NCBI GenBank assembly: GCA_017860295.1
Contig: JAFNAS010000005.1
Coordinates: 1-64,000, forward strand
Length of the DNA: 64,000 nt
Reading direction: 5' to 3'
Source: Bacteroidota bacterium
GTDB lineage: Bacteria > Bacteroidota > Bacteroidia > Bacteroidales > Paludibacteraceae
A program made the translations under genes and the position numbers. Of the stretch, positions 53,117 through 63,432 are shown piece by piece. Under the pieces are notes generated by a model. It had not been told where the DNA came from. It searched no databases and worked only from the letters and a program-made list of their open reading frames with translations. Every line of letters starts with the position of its first letter. Position 1 is the stretch's first letter.

Positions 53117-53854
53117 ATGCACCAGATAGAAGTAAAAGACGTAATCAAATCATTCAAAGACGTACAGGCGGTACGCGGCGTATCGCTCACCATCGAACCG
53201 GGCGAATTTGTTGCCTTGCTGGGACCCAACGGAGCTGGGAAAACCACCCTGGTAGAGATGATGGAAGGACTCAAGAAACCCGACAAAGGTGAGATCCTGA
53301 TTCAGGGCAAAAACTGGCAAAAACACGAGAAAGAGCTCCGGAAAATCATCGGACTCTCTTTGCAGGAGACCCGCTTCACCGAAAAGCTGACCATTCGCGA
53401 AACACTGCGGTTGTTTGCCAGTTTCTTCAAATTGGGCGATGACCGGGTGAACGAGGTAATTGCCCTCACCGAACTTGAAAGCAAGGAGAAATCTTTTGTC
53501 GGGACACTTTCGGGGGGACAACGGCAACGGCTGGCACTGGCAGTGGCACTTCTCAACCATCCCGAAGTGCTCTTCCTTGACGAACCGACCACCGGTCTCG
53601 ATCCGCACTCCCGCCTCGACCTCTGGAATATTCTGAAAGGATTAAAAGATCAGGGCAAAACGACGCTGATTCTTACCACTCACTACATGGAAGAGGCTGA
53701 ATCGTTGTGCGACCACATCATTATTCTGGACGAGGGTAAAATTCTCCGCGAAGGGCAATTGCACGAGCTACTGGACGAAAATTCACACAACCTCGACGAA
53801 CTTTTCATCAATCTGACGGGTAAAAAACTAAATGAAGAAGCTCAAATCAAGTAG
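53117..53854 (+). CDS. ABC exporter ATP-binding protein
   Basis: ATPase of an ABC-2 type (DrrA/CcmA-like) exporter, 245 residues. Walker A GPNGAGKTT near 36, Q-loop GLSLQETRF near 85, signature LSGGQRQRLALA near 133, Walker B VLFLDEPTTGLDPHSR near 155, H-loop TTHYMEEAE near 190. It pairs with the permease gene 73 bases downstream. Substrate unknown; drugs or lipids are usual. Confidence 0.92.
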   Translation: MHQIEVKDVIKSFKDVQAVRGVSLTIEPGEFVALLGPNGAGKTTLVEMMEGLKKPDKGEILIQGKNWQKHEKELRKIIGLSLQETRFTEKLTIRETLRLFASFFKLGDDRVNEVIALTELESKEKSFVGTLSGGQRQRLALAVALLNHPEVLFLDEPTTGLDPHSRLDLWNILKGLKDQGKTTLILTTHYMEEAESLCDHIIILDEGKILREGQLHELLDENSHNLDELFINLTGKKLNEEAQIK

Positions 53855-53927
53855 ACAGTACACAGTCTGCAGTACCCAATAACTTGCATTGGCACATTAG
53901 CATATTTTCAAATTAGCATATTATTTT

Positions 53928-55037
53928 ATGAAATCAATAAAAACCAACCAACTATATCAACTCACACTTACCCAGCTTCTGGAGACGGTGCGTGAACCAT
54001 CGGTACTCTTCTGGGGTATCGTCTTCCCCATTCTTATCTCCATCGGTCTGGGACTGGCCTTCACGCAAACCTCCGAATCGAAATTCCACATTGCCGTGGT
54101 CGAAAAGCAACCGACCCAATTGGATTCGCTGCTGAAAATATCTGCAAAGCCCACACAGCACAAAGGGCAGACGGTGCAAACCTGGAAAGTTACCGACAAA
54201 ACCCTTGGCAACACTGAACTCAACTTCTTGTATACAGACTGGAAAAATGCTATCATCTCTCTCAAACGGGGCGAAGCCGATGTGATCATCTCCGATTCAC
54301 TGGGACAGATATGCTACCGCTTCGATCCACATAACTCACAGGCACAGCTTATCTACATGAAGCTATCCTACCTGATGAAGCATCCCACAACAGTTGCCTC
54401 GTCGGATCAGGGTAGAATAGAACCATTGACATTGAAAGGGGTTCGTTACATCGACTTTCTGATTCCGGGGCTTATTACGCTCGGCATCCTCAATGCATTG
54501 ATGTGGGGTATCAGCTACGCCATCATCGAACGACGCAATCAAAAACTGCTGCGCCGCATGGTGGCCACCCCAATGAAAAAATCGAATTTTCTCATTGCCA
54601 TGATGCTGGTGCGCTTTGTAATGAATCTAATCGAAGCCGGCATCTTGTTCTTTTTCTCATGGCTCTTTTTCGGCATCACCATTCAGGGCAATATCGGCGC
54701 GCTGATGACGGTACTGCTTGCCGGAAATATTGCTTTTGCCGGATTATCTGTATTGGTTGCCTGCCGCACAGCCAAAACCGAGGTTGGTCAGGGATGGATC
54801 AATGCCGTTACCATGCCGATGATGATCCTCTCCGGTATCTTCTTCAGCTACCACAACTTCCCCGACTTAGCAGTCAAGGCCATCAAATTATTGCCCCTCA
54901 CCGCCCTCACCGACGGTGTGCGCAGCATTTTCAACGAAGGTGCCGGATGGATGGACATTGCCACACCTACGCTTGCTTTGTCAGCTTTCGGAGTACTCTG
55001 CTTTATCCTGGGTCTGAGATTTTTTAAATGGGGATAA
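53928..55037 (+). CDS. ABC-2 type exporter permease
   Basis: Permease of 369 residues: one N-terminal helix (about 27-45), a large extracytoplasmic domain (about 48-165), then five or six helices with the ABC-2 motifs LIPGLITLGILNALMWGISYAI near 180 and MPMMILSGIFFSYHNFPD near 288. Functions with the ATPase upstream. The 73-base gap contains a CATTGGCACATTAGCATATT-type sequence also seen at about 38270 and, inverted, at 21465. Confidence 0.9.
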   Translation: MKSIKTNQLYQLTLTQLLETVREPSVLFWGIVFPILISIGLGLAFTQTSESKFHIAVVEKQPTQLDSLLKISAKPTQHKGQTVQTWKVTDKTLGNTELNFLYTDWKNAIISLKRGEADVIISDSLGQICYRFDPHNSQAQLIYMKLSYLMKHPTTVASSDQGRIEPLTLKGVRYIDFLIPGLITLGILNALMWGISYAIIERRNQKLLRRMVATPMKKSNFLIAMMLVRFVMNLIEAGILFFFSWLFFGITIQGNIGALMTVLLAGNIAFAGLSVLVACRTAKTEVGQGWINAVTMPMMILSGIFFSYHNFPDLAVKAIKLLPLTALTDGVRSIFNEGAGWMDIATPTLALSAFGVLCFILGLRFFKWG

Positions 55038-55132
55038 ATTGAAGGAAGGCAAATTGCATAAATAACGCAAATCCACCAACAGGTTTGCGTTATTTGCGTA
55101 TTTCGTGTTTTATGTCTCCACAAAAAAAGTAG

Positions 55133-55140
55133 TATCTTTG
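55133..55140 (+). promoter_or_regulatory. -7 box of mutS
   Basis: TATCTTTG matches TAnnTTTG 72 bases before the mutS ATG. No -33 TTG. Confidence 0.5.
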
Positions 55141-55211
55141 AATTACCGATAGCACTACCAGTTCGTTTTGTCTATCAATTTCATTACTAAGCAATAAATC
55201 ACACTTCATAC

Positions 55212-57833
55212 ATGGAAAAGAAAGCGGTGGAAACACCCTTGATGAAACAATACTATCAGGTAAAAGAAAAACACCCGGATGCCATTCTGCTCTTCCGGGT
55301 GGGCGACTTCTACGAAACCTTCTCGGACGATGCTATCAAAGCGTCCGAAATTCTGGGCATTACCCTCACCCGCCGTGCCAACGGTTCGGCTCAATCGGTA
55401 GAACTGGCAGGATTTCCGCATCATGCACTCGACACCTATCTACCTAAACTGGTTCGTGCAGGAATGCGTGTGGCCGTTTGCGATCAGCTGGAAGACCCCA
55501 AGAAGACGAAGACCATCGTCAAACGGGGAATCACCGAAGTGGTTACGCCAGGGGTTTCTATCAACGACAATGTATTGAATCACAAGGAAAACAACTTTCT
55601 GGCCAGCGTACACCTCAACGGAAAAACAGCCGGGGTAGCTTTTCTGGACATCTCTACCGGCGAATTTCTGACCGCAGAAGGCACACCGGAATATGTAGAC
55701 AAACTCATCAATAGCTTTTCACCGAAAGAGGTGTTGCACGAGCGCAACAAACGCAAAGAATTTGCCGATACTTTTGGAAATAAGCTCTACACCTACGAAC
55801 AGGAAGACTGGATTTACACCGCCGATGCAGCCAAAGATCGTTTGCTGAAGCATTTCGAGACCTCCAACCTCAAAGGATTCGGAGTGGACAACCTGCCGAG
55901 CGGAATTATTGCTGCCGGAGCCATTCTCTACTATCTCGATCATACCCAACATACCAATATCGGCCACATTACGCGTCTGGCCCGCATCGAAGAAGACCGC
56001 TTCGTCTGGCTCGACCGCTTCACAGTGCGCAATCTGGAACTATTCTCAGGACAACAGGAAGGAGCCATTTCGCTAACCGACGTGCTCGACAAGACCGTCA
56101 CCCCGATGGGGAGCCGCCTGCTGAAACGTTGGGTCTCATTTCCACTCAAAAACCTAAAACAGATCGAAGAACGTCACAACGTGGTAGAGCATTTCTTCAA
56201 AGACGTTGAGATGAAAGAGATGCTCGGTCAGCAACTGGCGCTGGTTGGCGATCTGGAACGGATTGTATCGAAAATTGCCGTCGGACGCGTCTCTCCCCGC
56301 GAAGTGGTGCAACTAAAAGTGGCGCTCTCTTCCATCGAACCGATCAAAGAGGCTTGTCTGGCGACGCAAAATACTACGCTGCACAAAATCGGAGAGCAGT
56401 TCAACCCCTGCGAAAAAATCCGCGAACGCATTGCCGGTGAAATTCAAAACGATCCCCCCAATGCCGTCAACCGTGGTGGAGTGATTCAAAACGGCGTCAA
56501 TGACGAGTTGGATAAATTGAGGGAGATTGCCTATTCCGGCAAAGATTACCTGCTCCACATCCAGCAACGCGAAAGCGAAACTACCGGCATTCCCAGTCTG
56601 AAGATCAGCTTCAACAATGTTTTCGGTTACTACATCGAGGTGCGTAACACCCACAAAGACAAAGTTCCTGAAAACTGGATCCGCAAGCAGACGCTGGTGG
56701 GTGCCGAACGCTACATCACGCAGGAGCTGAAAGAGTATGAAGAAAAGATTCTGGGTGCCGAAGATAAAATTCTGGCGCTGGAGACCGAACTCTTCAACAA
56801 TCTGGTCGTCGGCCTGACCGATTACATCACGGCATTTCAGCTCAATGCCAACCTGTTGGCACAACTCGACTGCCTGCTGTCGTTTGCGAAAGTATCAGCT
56901 CAAAACAAATACGTCCGTCCGCAAATGAACGACGGCTACGTTATCGACATCAAACAAGGGCGGCACCCGGTGATTGAGAAACAGTTACCCGCCGGCGAAA
57001 GTTACATTGCCAACGATGTTTACCTCGACAACGAGCAGCAGCAGGTTATCATTATTACCGGTCCGAATATGGCCGGTAAATCGGCCTTGCTGCGCCAAAC
57101 AGCTCTGATCGTACTGATGGCACAAATCGGATGCTTCGTACCCGTAGAAAGCGCTACAATTGGGCTGGTAGACAAAATATTTACCCGCGTGGGTGCCAGC
57201 GACAATATTTCGGTGGGCGAATCGACCTTTATGGTGGAGATGAACGAAGCCGCCAGCATTCTGAATAATATTTCCGACCGTAGTTTAGTCCTCTTTGACG
57301 AACTCGGTCGTGGAACCAGCACCTACGACGGTATCTCTATCGCGTGGGCCATTGTGGAATACATTCACGAACATCCGTCGGCAAATGCAAAAACATTGTT
57401 TGCTACCCACTACCACGAACTGAACGAAATGGAAAAATCGTTCAAACGGGTGAAGAACTACAATGTTTCGGTAAAAGAGGTCGACAAGAAGGTGATTTTC
57501 ATGCGCAAACTGGTACGAGGAGGCAGCGAACACAGCTTCGGTATTCACGTAGCTAAAATGGCCGGTATGCCACAAAGCGTGGTAAAGCGTGCCGACGAAA
57601 TTCTGGAACAGCTGGAAAGCGACAACCGCAAATCGGGCATTGCCAAGCCGGTAGACAAAATCGCTTCGACCCGCGAAGGCTTCCAGATGAGCTTTTTCCA
57701 GTTAGACGACCCCGTACTAGCGCAAATCCGTGACGAAATAAAGAACACCGATATCAACAACCTGACTCCGGTAGAAGCGTTGAACAAACTCAATGAAATA
57801 AAGAAAATTATTACCGGAAAACAGGCAAAATAA
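55212..57833 (+). CDS. mutS: DNA mismatch repair protein MutS
   Basis: Mismatch-recognition ATPase (873 residues). N-terminal mismatch domain with the Phe-x-Glu motif in [14 protein letters not shown] near 30; clamp and lever domains (about 270-580); ATPase with Walker [14 protein letters not shown] near 617, [21 protein letters not shown] near 658, Walker [17 protein letters not shown] near 695 and the FATHYHEL segment. The beta-clamp-binding tail is short. Full length, and not adjacent to mutL. Confidence 0.97.
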   Translation: MEKKAVETPLMKQYYQVKEKHPDAILLFRVGDFYETFSDDAIKASEILGITLTRRANGSAQSVELAGFPHHALDTYLPKLVRAGMRVAVCDQLEDPKKTKTIVKRGITEVVTPGVSINDNVLNHKENNFLASVHLNGKTAGVAFLDISTGEFLTAEGTPEYVDKLINSFSPKEVLHERNKRKEFADTFGNKLYTYEQEDWIYTADAAKDRLLKHFETSNLKGFGVDNLPSGIIAAGAILYYLDHTQHTNIGHITRLARIEEDRFVWLDRFTVRNLELFSGQQEGAISLTDVLDKTVTPMGSRLLKRWVSFPLKNLKQIEERHNVVEHFFKDVEMKEMLGQQLALVGDLERIVSKIAVGRVSPREVVQLKVALSSIEPIKEACLATQNTTLHKIGEQFNPCEKIRERIAGEIQNDPPNAVNRGGVIQNGVNDELDKLREIAYSGKDYLLHIQQRESETTGIPSLKISFNNVFGYYIEVRNTHKDKVPENWIRKQTLVGAERYITQELKEYEEKILGAEDKILALETELFNNLVVGLTDYITAFQLNANLLAQLDCLLSFAKVSAQNKYVRPQMNDGYVIDIKQGRHPVIEKQLPAGESYIANDVYLDNEQQQVIIITGPNMAGKSALLRQTALIVLMAQIGCFVPVESATIGLVDKIFTRVGASDNISVGESTFMVEMNEAASILNNISDRSLVLFDELGRGTSTYDGISIAWAIVEYIHEHPSANAKTLFATHYHELNEMEKSFKRVKNYNVSVKEVDKKVIFMRKLVRGGSEHSFGIHVAKMAGMPQSVVKRADEILEQLESDNRKSGIAKPVDKIASTREGFQMSFFQLDDPVLAQIRDEIKNTDINNLTPVEALNKLNEIKKIITGKQAK

Positions 57834-57884
57834 AGGGAATGAATTTTTCAATCAATCCCTGCACCATTTGGACTTTACCGGCCT

Positions 57885-57892
57885 TATCTTTG
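57885..57892 (+). promoter_or_regulatory. -7 box of the flippase-like gene
   Basis: TATCTTTG matches TAnnTTTG 32 bases before the ATG at 57924. Confidence 0.45.
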
Positions 57893-57923
57893 ACTTCAGA
57901 ATCGTTTTGTTAAAAGAACCATT

Positions 57924-58871
57924 ATGTCGGCGTGGAAAAAATATTACCCGGTGATTAAATGGCTGATTTTAATACTCTCGTATGGATTCTTAGCGTATAA
58001 GATTTACGAGTTTATTCAAAGTCCCTCTTCAGCTTCGGGTTGGAGCGATTTGTCGTGGCGTAAATGGGGATGGTTGTTGTTAGCGGTCGCGTTTATGCCT
58101 GTCAACTTTCTGATCGAAACCACCAAATGGCGTTATCTCATTTCCAGCCTTGAACATTTAAGTTTTCGCAAAGCCCTGAAATCGGTAATGAGCGGTTACG
58201 CCACAGGCTTCTTCACTCCCAATCGTGTAGGAGAATTTCCCGGCAGGGCGGTCTATCTCCAAAGCAACAATCGCTGGCAAGCCATCACCTTCGGGATGGT
58301 AGGTACATTGGCGCAAACTATCATTATATCCCTGTTCGGCATTTTCTCATTTATGCTGCTGATGGGGCACCAACAAATGCCTTTTCTTGCAGACAAAACC
58401 CTTTTGATGGCAATTTTTATTGCGGAAATGACCATTGCTTTTTCCATTTACCTATCGCTCCCGAAACTTTCTCATTTCTTCAGCCGCTGGAATATCTCGG
58501 TAAAGGTGAACACCTTGCTCAAATGGCTCAGTACTTTCCGGTCCAAACAACTGGCGTATGTGCTGCTGCTGGCTTTCGCGCGTTACCTTGTCTTTTGCGT
58601 GCAGCTTTACTGCATGTTGCGCTTTTGCACCATCGACATTAATTTGTGGCAAGGTGTGGTTTCCATCTCGACCTTCTATCTTTTTCTTACATTTACCCCT
58701 TCCATTGCCTTTTCTGAGGCAGCTATCCGGGGATCGTACGCGGTAATTTTCGTGGGAATGTTCTCCGACAACAGCGTGGGAATCGCGCTGGCCGGCGTGC
58801 TGGTTTGGTTTGTAAACGCGGTAATTCCGATGATTATCGGCTCCGTTTTTTTCTCAAAGACAAAGTTATAA
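57924..58871 (+). CDS. flippase-like membrane protein (UPF0104/LPG synthase TM region)
   Basis: Integral membrane protein of 315 residues with about eight helices, in the family of the lysylphosphatidylglycerol synthase transmembrane domain. Conserved LIETTKWRYLISSLEHLSFRKA near 54, SGYATGFFTPNRVGEFPGRA near 90, and FLTFTPSIAFSEAAIRGSYA near 252 match that family. It has no C-terminal aminoacyltransferase domain, so a lipid-flipping or unknown membrane role is likelier than lipid aminoacylation. Confidence 0.82.
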   Translation: MSAWKKYYPVIKWLILILSYGFLAYKIYEFIQSPSSASGWSDLSWRKWGWLLLAVAFMPVNFLIETTKWRYLISSLEHLSFRKALKSVMSGYATGFFTPNRVGEFPGRAVYLQSNNRWQAITFGMVGTLAQTIIISLFGIFSFMLLMGHQQMPFLADKTLLMAIFIAEMTIAFSIYLSLPKLSHFFSRWNISVKVNTLLKWLSTFRSKQLAYVLLLAFARYLVFCVQLYCMLRFCTIDINLWQGVVSISTFYLFLTFTPSIAFSEAAIRGSYAVIFVGMFSDNSVGIALAGVLVWFVNAVIPMIIGSVFFSKTKL

Positions 58872-58874
58872 AAC

Positions 58875-58981
58875 AAGCACACGGAACACACAGCTTTTAC
58901 AGACAAACAACATTTACGACTACTTTTTCTATCGAAAAAATATCCGTATTGTTCCGTTTATTCAGTGTATTCCGTGTGCTT
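58875..58981. repeat. 107-base element with 17-base inverted ends
   Basis: AAGCACACGGAACACAC at 58875-58891 is repeated inverted at 58965-58981 with one mismatch. It fills the gap between two convergent genes and could act as a long stem-loop at the 3' ends of both transcripts. Confidence 0.75.
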
Positions 58982-58990
58982 ATTCCGCTA

Positions 58991-61006
58991 TTATTTCTTA
59001 TTCTTCAAACTTGTTTCGAGGAAGTTGACGAATTTCTTCGGATCTTCGGTAAACGAGAAAGAACCGTTGAGCGGTTTCCCTGTTGCATCCACCACCACGT
59101 AGAATGGCTGCGCATTTGCCCCGAATTTATACCGTTGCAGGTAGCTCCACTTATCTCCTATCGTCGTCAACAAAGACGACCTTCCGTTTTCGGACACCTG
59201 CATCGACTGCGGCAAAGCCGTTTTATCGTCTACAAAAAGTGAAACCAAAATAAACTTATCGGTCAACAGGCTTTTCACCTCCGGATCGGTCCAGACGGAA
59301 GCCTCCATTTTGCGGCAATTCACACATCCGAACCCGGTAAAATCGATCAGCACCGGTTTACCCGTTTGAGCAGAAGCTGCTATCGCCTGATCGTAATCTT
59401 TGAATTCGGCATGAATCTCTTTCGTTTCATTCAACTTAAAATCCTGCGTGTAGAGCGGTGGAGCAAAAGCGCTTATCGCTTTCAGCGGAGCACCCCACAA
59501 ACCGGGAACCATGTAGATGGCAAAAGCGAACGAAATAATCGCTAAAAACAGACGTGCTACCGATACATGTTTCAGGTCGCTGTCGTGCGGCAATTTGATT
59601 TTTCCGAGCAGATAAGCGCCCAGCAGAGCAAATATAACGATACTGATCACCAGGAATACCTCACGGTCGAGGATGCGCCAACCATAGGCCAGATCGGCAA
59701 CCGACAGAAATTTCAGCGCAAAGAAAAGTTCGAGAAAACCGAGCACCACCTTAATCGTATTGAGCCAGCCACCCGATTTCGGAAGCGATTTCAACCAGGT
59801 TGGGAAGATGGCAAACAGCATAAACGGAATGGCCAAAGCAACGGCAAAGCCGAACATACCGATTGCCGGTCCGAGAATAGATCCCTTTACGGCAACGTCA
59901 ACCAGCAACAAGCCGATGAGTGGCCCGGTACAGGAGAACGAGACCAGAGCCAACGTAAATGCCATCAACAAAATGCTCAAAATGCCCGAGGTTGACTCGG
60001 ACTTAGCATCCATTTTGGTGGACCAGGAGGAGGGTAATGCCAACTCAAAGGCGCCAAAAAATGAAATAGCAAACACCACCAGCAAAGCGAAGAAAAAGAG
60101 ATTGAAAAAGGCATTGGTTGCCAGATTGTTCAGCGAACTGGCTCCGAAAATAGCCGTAATCAGCAAGCCGAGTGTCAGGTAAATCACAATAATCGACAAA
60201 CCGTACATAATTGCATCTTTGACTGCTTTTTTACGGTCGCTGGTTCTCTTCAGGAAGAAGCTGACAGTCATCGGAATAATAGGCCAGATACACGGCATAA
60301 ACAGTGCAAGCAAACCTCCTAACAATCCCCACAGAAAAATAGAAATCAAAGAGCCTCCCGCTTTATTTTCGGCGCCGCCCGACGCAAACGTTTTCATCTG
60401 GTCGATAACCGGAACCCAGGTAGGAGACGAAGGATTGGAAGATACGACAGCAGGTACAGCAACCGCAGCAACCGGCGTATCGGTTTTCAGGGGAGCAATA
60501 GCCTGCGTAGATGTCGGCTGTGCCGGATTGGAAGGCGTTGAAGCAACCGTAGCCGGAGCTTTTCCGAAGGTAAAGGATTCTTTTGTCGGTGGCAGACAGT
60601 TTTCATTATTACACGTCATGTACTCCACATAACCCGATACTCCAAACGATTTAGGATCGGTAACAACCGCTTTCTGGACAAATACAGCCTGCCCTTCGTA
60701 CCACGAAAGTTTCATATCGAACGACTTGTCGTACTCTTCAACCAGTCTGGATTGAGAAACAGGTTTGCCCACAAGCTTCACTCCCGCTGTTTTATCAAAA
60801 TGAATGGTAGTTGCAACAGGCCCTCCAGCCGGAATATTCATCCCGTAGATATGCCAGGGATGATCGATGGACGCTTTGAACACAAACTGAACCTCTTGCC
60901 CCTTACCATTTTTCTGATCGAATGACCAGGTAACAGGACGTTCAATTTGTCCGAAAGCAACGATTGCCAACAACAATGCGACGAATAATGCGCTGAATCT
61001 TCTCAT
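58991..61006 (-). CDS. dsbD: thiol:disulfide interchange protein DsbD
   Basis: Transfers electrons from cytoplasmic thioredoxin to periplasmic thiols. Signal peptide 1-19 (cut after AFGQ); N-terminal alpha domain (about 20-155) with the pair-like Cys in MTCNNENCLPP near 133; a Ser/Pro-rich linker; eight-helix core with Cys in FMPCIWPIIPM near 242 and SFSCTGPLIG near 359; C-terminal thioredoxin domain with FTGFGCVNCRKME near 555. 671 residues. The alpha-domain Cys spacing differs from the E. coli form. Related enzymes feed cytochrome c maturation and thiol repair. Confidence 0.92.
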   Translation of the reverse strand: MRRFSALFVALLLAIVAFGQIERPVTWSFDQKNGKGQEVQFVFKASIDHPWHIYGMNIPAGGPVATTIHFDKTAGVKLVGKPVSQSRLVEEYDKSFDMKLSWYEGQAVFVQKAVVTDPKSFGVSGYVEYMTCNNENCLPPTKESFTFGKAPATVASTPSNPAQPTSTQAIAPLKTDTPVAAVAVPAVVSSNPSSPTWVPVIDQMKTFASGGAENKAGGSLISIFLWGLLGGLLALFMPCIWPIIPMTVSFFLKRTSDRKKAVKDAIMYGLSIIVIYLTLGLLITAIFGASSLNNLATNAFFNLFFFALLVVFAISFFGAFELALPSSWSTKMDAKSESTSGILSILLMAFTLALVSFSCTGPLIGLLLVDVAVKGSILGPAIGMFGFAVALAIPFMLFAIFPTWLKSLPKSGGWLNTIKVVLGFLELFFALKFLSVADLAYGWRILDREVFLVISIVIFALLGAYLLGKIKLPHDSDLKHVSVARLFLAIISFAFAIYMVPGLWGAPLKAISAFAPPLYTQDFKLNETKEIHAEFKDYDQAIAASAQTGKPVLIDFTGFGCVNCRKMEASVWTDPEVKSLLTDKFILVSLFVDDKTALPQSMQVSENGRSSLLTTIGDKWSYLQRYKFGANAQPFYVVVDATGKPLNGSFSFTEDPKKFVNFLETSLKNKK

Positions 61007-61122
61007 TCTTTATCTGTCTTTGGTGATTTCTAACTAATATAAATTGAGCACAAAGATAATCTGCCAGGGAAACGATTCCTAATCGGGATCGTTGTATTTA
61101 GTAACTGTTTAGAAATTAGCTG

Positions 61123-62397
61123 CTATTTATTGGTCATGATTTCCAGAATCAACCGGTCGGTTTCGCACATACCGTCACGACCTATTGTGGTCAGGTTTTG
61201 AATGGTTTTATCCACATTTTCATCGGTAATACCCTCCACTGCCGATACCACCTTATTCTCCATGGCCATCATAGCCGAAAGGGTTGCCGTCGAAACCCCG
61301 TTTGAAACTTTTAACGCACAACTGGGTTTTGCTCCATCACAAATCATTCCGGTTATGTTGCCAATCATATTCTTAATGGCATAGCCGATCTGTTCGCGGC
61401 TGCCCCCCATCAGGTAGGTGATTCCACAGGCCGAACCGGTAGCCGCAACCACCGCTCCGCACAGGCCCGACAAACGTCCGAGGCTTTGCTTGATATAGAT
61501 CGTCATCAGGTGACTCAACGTAAGCGCCCGCGCCAGTTCTTCTTCCGACTTACCGGTCTCTTCGGCATAGACCGATACCGGCAAAGTGGCGGCAATACCC
61601 TGATTTCCGCTTCCCGAGTTACTCATCACCGGAAACATAGCGCCCGCCATACGGGCATCGCAGGCAGCAGCTGTCACCGACAACATGCGGGTAAATACGT
61701 TATTGCCCAGCATCCCGTTAGCCAGCGTATGCGACACACAATGGCCATACTCGCCCTTCATCGACTCCATCGCTGCCGCTTTGTTCATTTCACCGGCCTT
61801 AAGGATAAAATGAAGCTCATCGACCGGGGTTTCAAGTGCAAAATCGCACACCTTATCGAATGAAAGTTGCAATTCGGATTCAACAGCCACTGCATCCTCG
61901 GTCTCGCGCTTCTCTGCCATCACTATTTCTCCGTTTTTTTCCAGATGAACAAAATGGGTATGTTCATGACTGATAATAGTTTTCGCCGAGTTATCGTCAG
62001 CAACAACTAGGACTTCGATATAGAGTTTTTCGCTGATATTCTCCTTCAAATGAACGTTAATCACCTTTTGATTGATCATCAGTTTGCCCTCTTCGAGCGA
62101 TTCGGGCGTAATGTCACGAAGCACCTCCAGCCCATATTCCGATTTTCCAACCAATGCCCCCATCGCAATGGCGATAGGCAACCCGGCCATTCCGGTACCC
62201 GGAATTCCAACGCCCATCGCGTTTTTCAGCATATTAGCACTCAGATACACATTGATTTTTTGTGGCACAACGCCTAATATTTCTACCGCTTTAGCTACTG
62301 CCAAAGCAACTGCCATCGGTTCGGTACATCCGATAGCAGGAATAACTTCCTGTTGGATCAACCCGACTATTTCTTTCCGCTCCTTCTGTAATAACAT
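61123..62397 (-). CDS. L-cysteine desulfidase-like protein (UPF0597/CyuA family)
   Basis: A 424-residue iron-sulfur lyase-like protein of the serine dehydratase-alpha/UPF0597 family; archaeal CdsB and bacterial CyuA members degrade L-cysteine to sulfide, ammonia and pyruvate. VIPAIGCTEPMAVALA near 20 carries the conserved active-site Cys; others that may hold a [4Fe-4S] cluster lie in RLSGLCGAVVAATGSACG, MICDGAKPSCALKVSNG and GMCETD. The ATG at 62397 is preferred to a TTG at 62412. It precedes dsbD by 116 bases on the same strand. Confidence 0.85.
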   Translation of the reverse strand: MLLQKERKEIVGLIQQEVIPAIGCTEPMAVALAVAKAVEILGVVPQKINVYLSANMLKNAMGVGIPGTGMAGLPIAIAMGALVGKSEYGLEVLRDITPESLEEGKLMINQKVINVHLKENISEKLYIEVLVVADDNSAKTIISHEHTHFVHLEKNGEIVMAEKRETEDAVAVESELQLSFDKVCDFALETPVDELHFILKAGEMNKAAAMESMKGEYGHCVSHTLANGMLGNNVFTRMLSVTAAACDARMAGAMFPVMSNSGSGNQGIAATLPVSVYAEETGKSEEELARALTLSHLMTIYIKQSLGRLSGLCGAVVAATGSACGITYLMGGSREQIGYAIKNMIGNITGMICDGAKPSCALKVSNGVSTATLSAMMAMENKVVSAVEGITDENVDKTIQNLTTIGRDGMCETDRLILEIMTNK

Positions 62398-62473
62398 TTC
62401 AATTATTCTCAAATTTCACACAAAGCTACTCAATTCCGGGCTTTGCGCCGCAACAGCCCCTCAAAATTCAGAT

Positions 62474-63421
62474 TTACACCGCACGCATGGATGTTTCAAT
62501 AGCCTGAAAAACAATGGCTTTATATTGCGCCAGCGACTTACATTTCTTAATCTGCTTCAACAACTTATGACTATTTTCAAAAGCCGTCGCGTGATAACCC
62601 CACAACTCTTCGAGATGTTTCAGAAAGTGATGGTCGCCCGAGTATTTTTGTTGACAATAGGCAATCAGTTCCGCATGAAAATTTTTCAGCTTCGTCGCTT
62701 TTTCTTCCGCAGTGAGCAGTTCGTTTCTTACTTCCGATAGCAAAAAGGGATTCGCCAAAACACCGCGTCCCAACATCAGCCCCTGAATCTCCGGTGCCTT
62801 CTGCAAAATACGCGCCGCATCTTCGTAACTATTGACATCCCCATTGTAACAAACCGGAGCTTTTAGTGCCGACGCATAGCGAAGAAAGGCCTCAAAATCA
62901 ACATCGCCCTTGTACTGTTGCTTGCCCACACGCGGATGAATGATAATTTCTTCCAAAGGAAATGCGTTGAAAAGAGGAATCAGCGCTTCGAATTCAGCGG
63001 CAGTTTCCATTCCAAGACGGCATTTGATGGATATTTTTGTCCTCGCCGAACTAAAAATTTCGTTCAACAATCGGGCTATCTCGTCCGGGTAAGGCAACAA
63101 TCCGGCTCCCATGCGCCGACCGGTAACCATCGGATAAGGACACCCCATGTTGATATTTACTTCAGTATAACCGTACCGCAAGCACAACTCTTCGAACCGA
63201 AAAAAGGAAACGGCATCATTTCCCAGAAACTGCGGTACCGGTCGTTGAAAACAGTTATGTCCCGGCAACAGATCGTTGCATTGATTGGGGCGGTAAAATT
63301 CTTCGTTTTGAACCCGCACAAACGGCGTGAACGTTTTGTCGAACAATCCGATGTGTTTTGAATAAGCTTCACGAAACAGCCAGTCGGTAAGCCCTTGCAA
63401 AGGAGCCAGATATATTTTCAT
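62474..63421 (-). CDS. tRNA-dihydrouridine synthase
   Basis: FMN-dependent tRNA uridine reductase of the Dus family (315 residues). LAPLQGLTDWLFREAY near 6, VNINMGCPYPMVTGRRMGAGL near 94 with the catalytic Cys, SIKCRLGM near 130, IHPRVGKQQYKG near 161, CYNGDVNSYEDA near 193 and LMLGRGVLANPF near 216. DusC/TIM44-type subgroup not resolved. It lies 11 bases after the uncharacterised gene upstream. Confidence 0.92.
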   Translation of the reverse strand: MKIYLAPLQGLTDWLFREAYSKHIGLFDKTFTPFVRVQNEEFYRPNQCNDLLPGHNCFQRPVPQFLGNDAVSFFRFEELCLRYGYTEVNINMGCPYPMVTGRRMGAGLLPYPDEIARLLNEIFSSARTKISIKCRLGMETAAEFEALIPLFNAFPLEEIIIHPRVGKQQYKGDVDFEAFLRYASALKAPVCYNGDVNSYEDAARILQKAPEIQGLMLGRGVLANPFLLSEVRNELLTAEEKATKLKNFHAELIAYCQQKYSGDHHFLKHLEELWGYHATAFENSHKLLKQIKKCKSLAQYKAIVFQAIETSMRAV

Positions 63422-63432
63422 ATCGAATTAAT

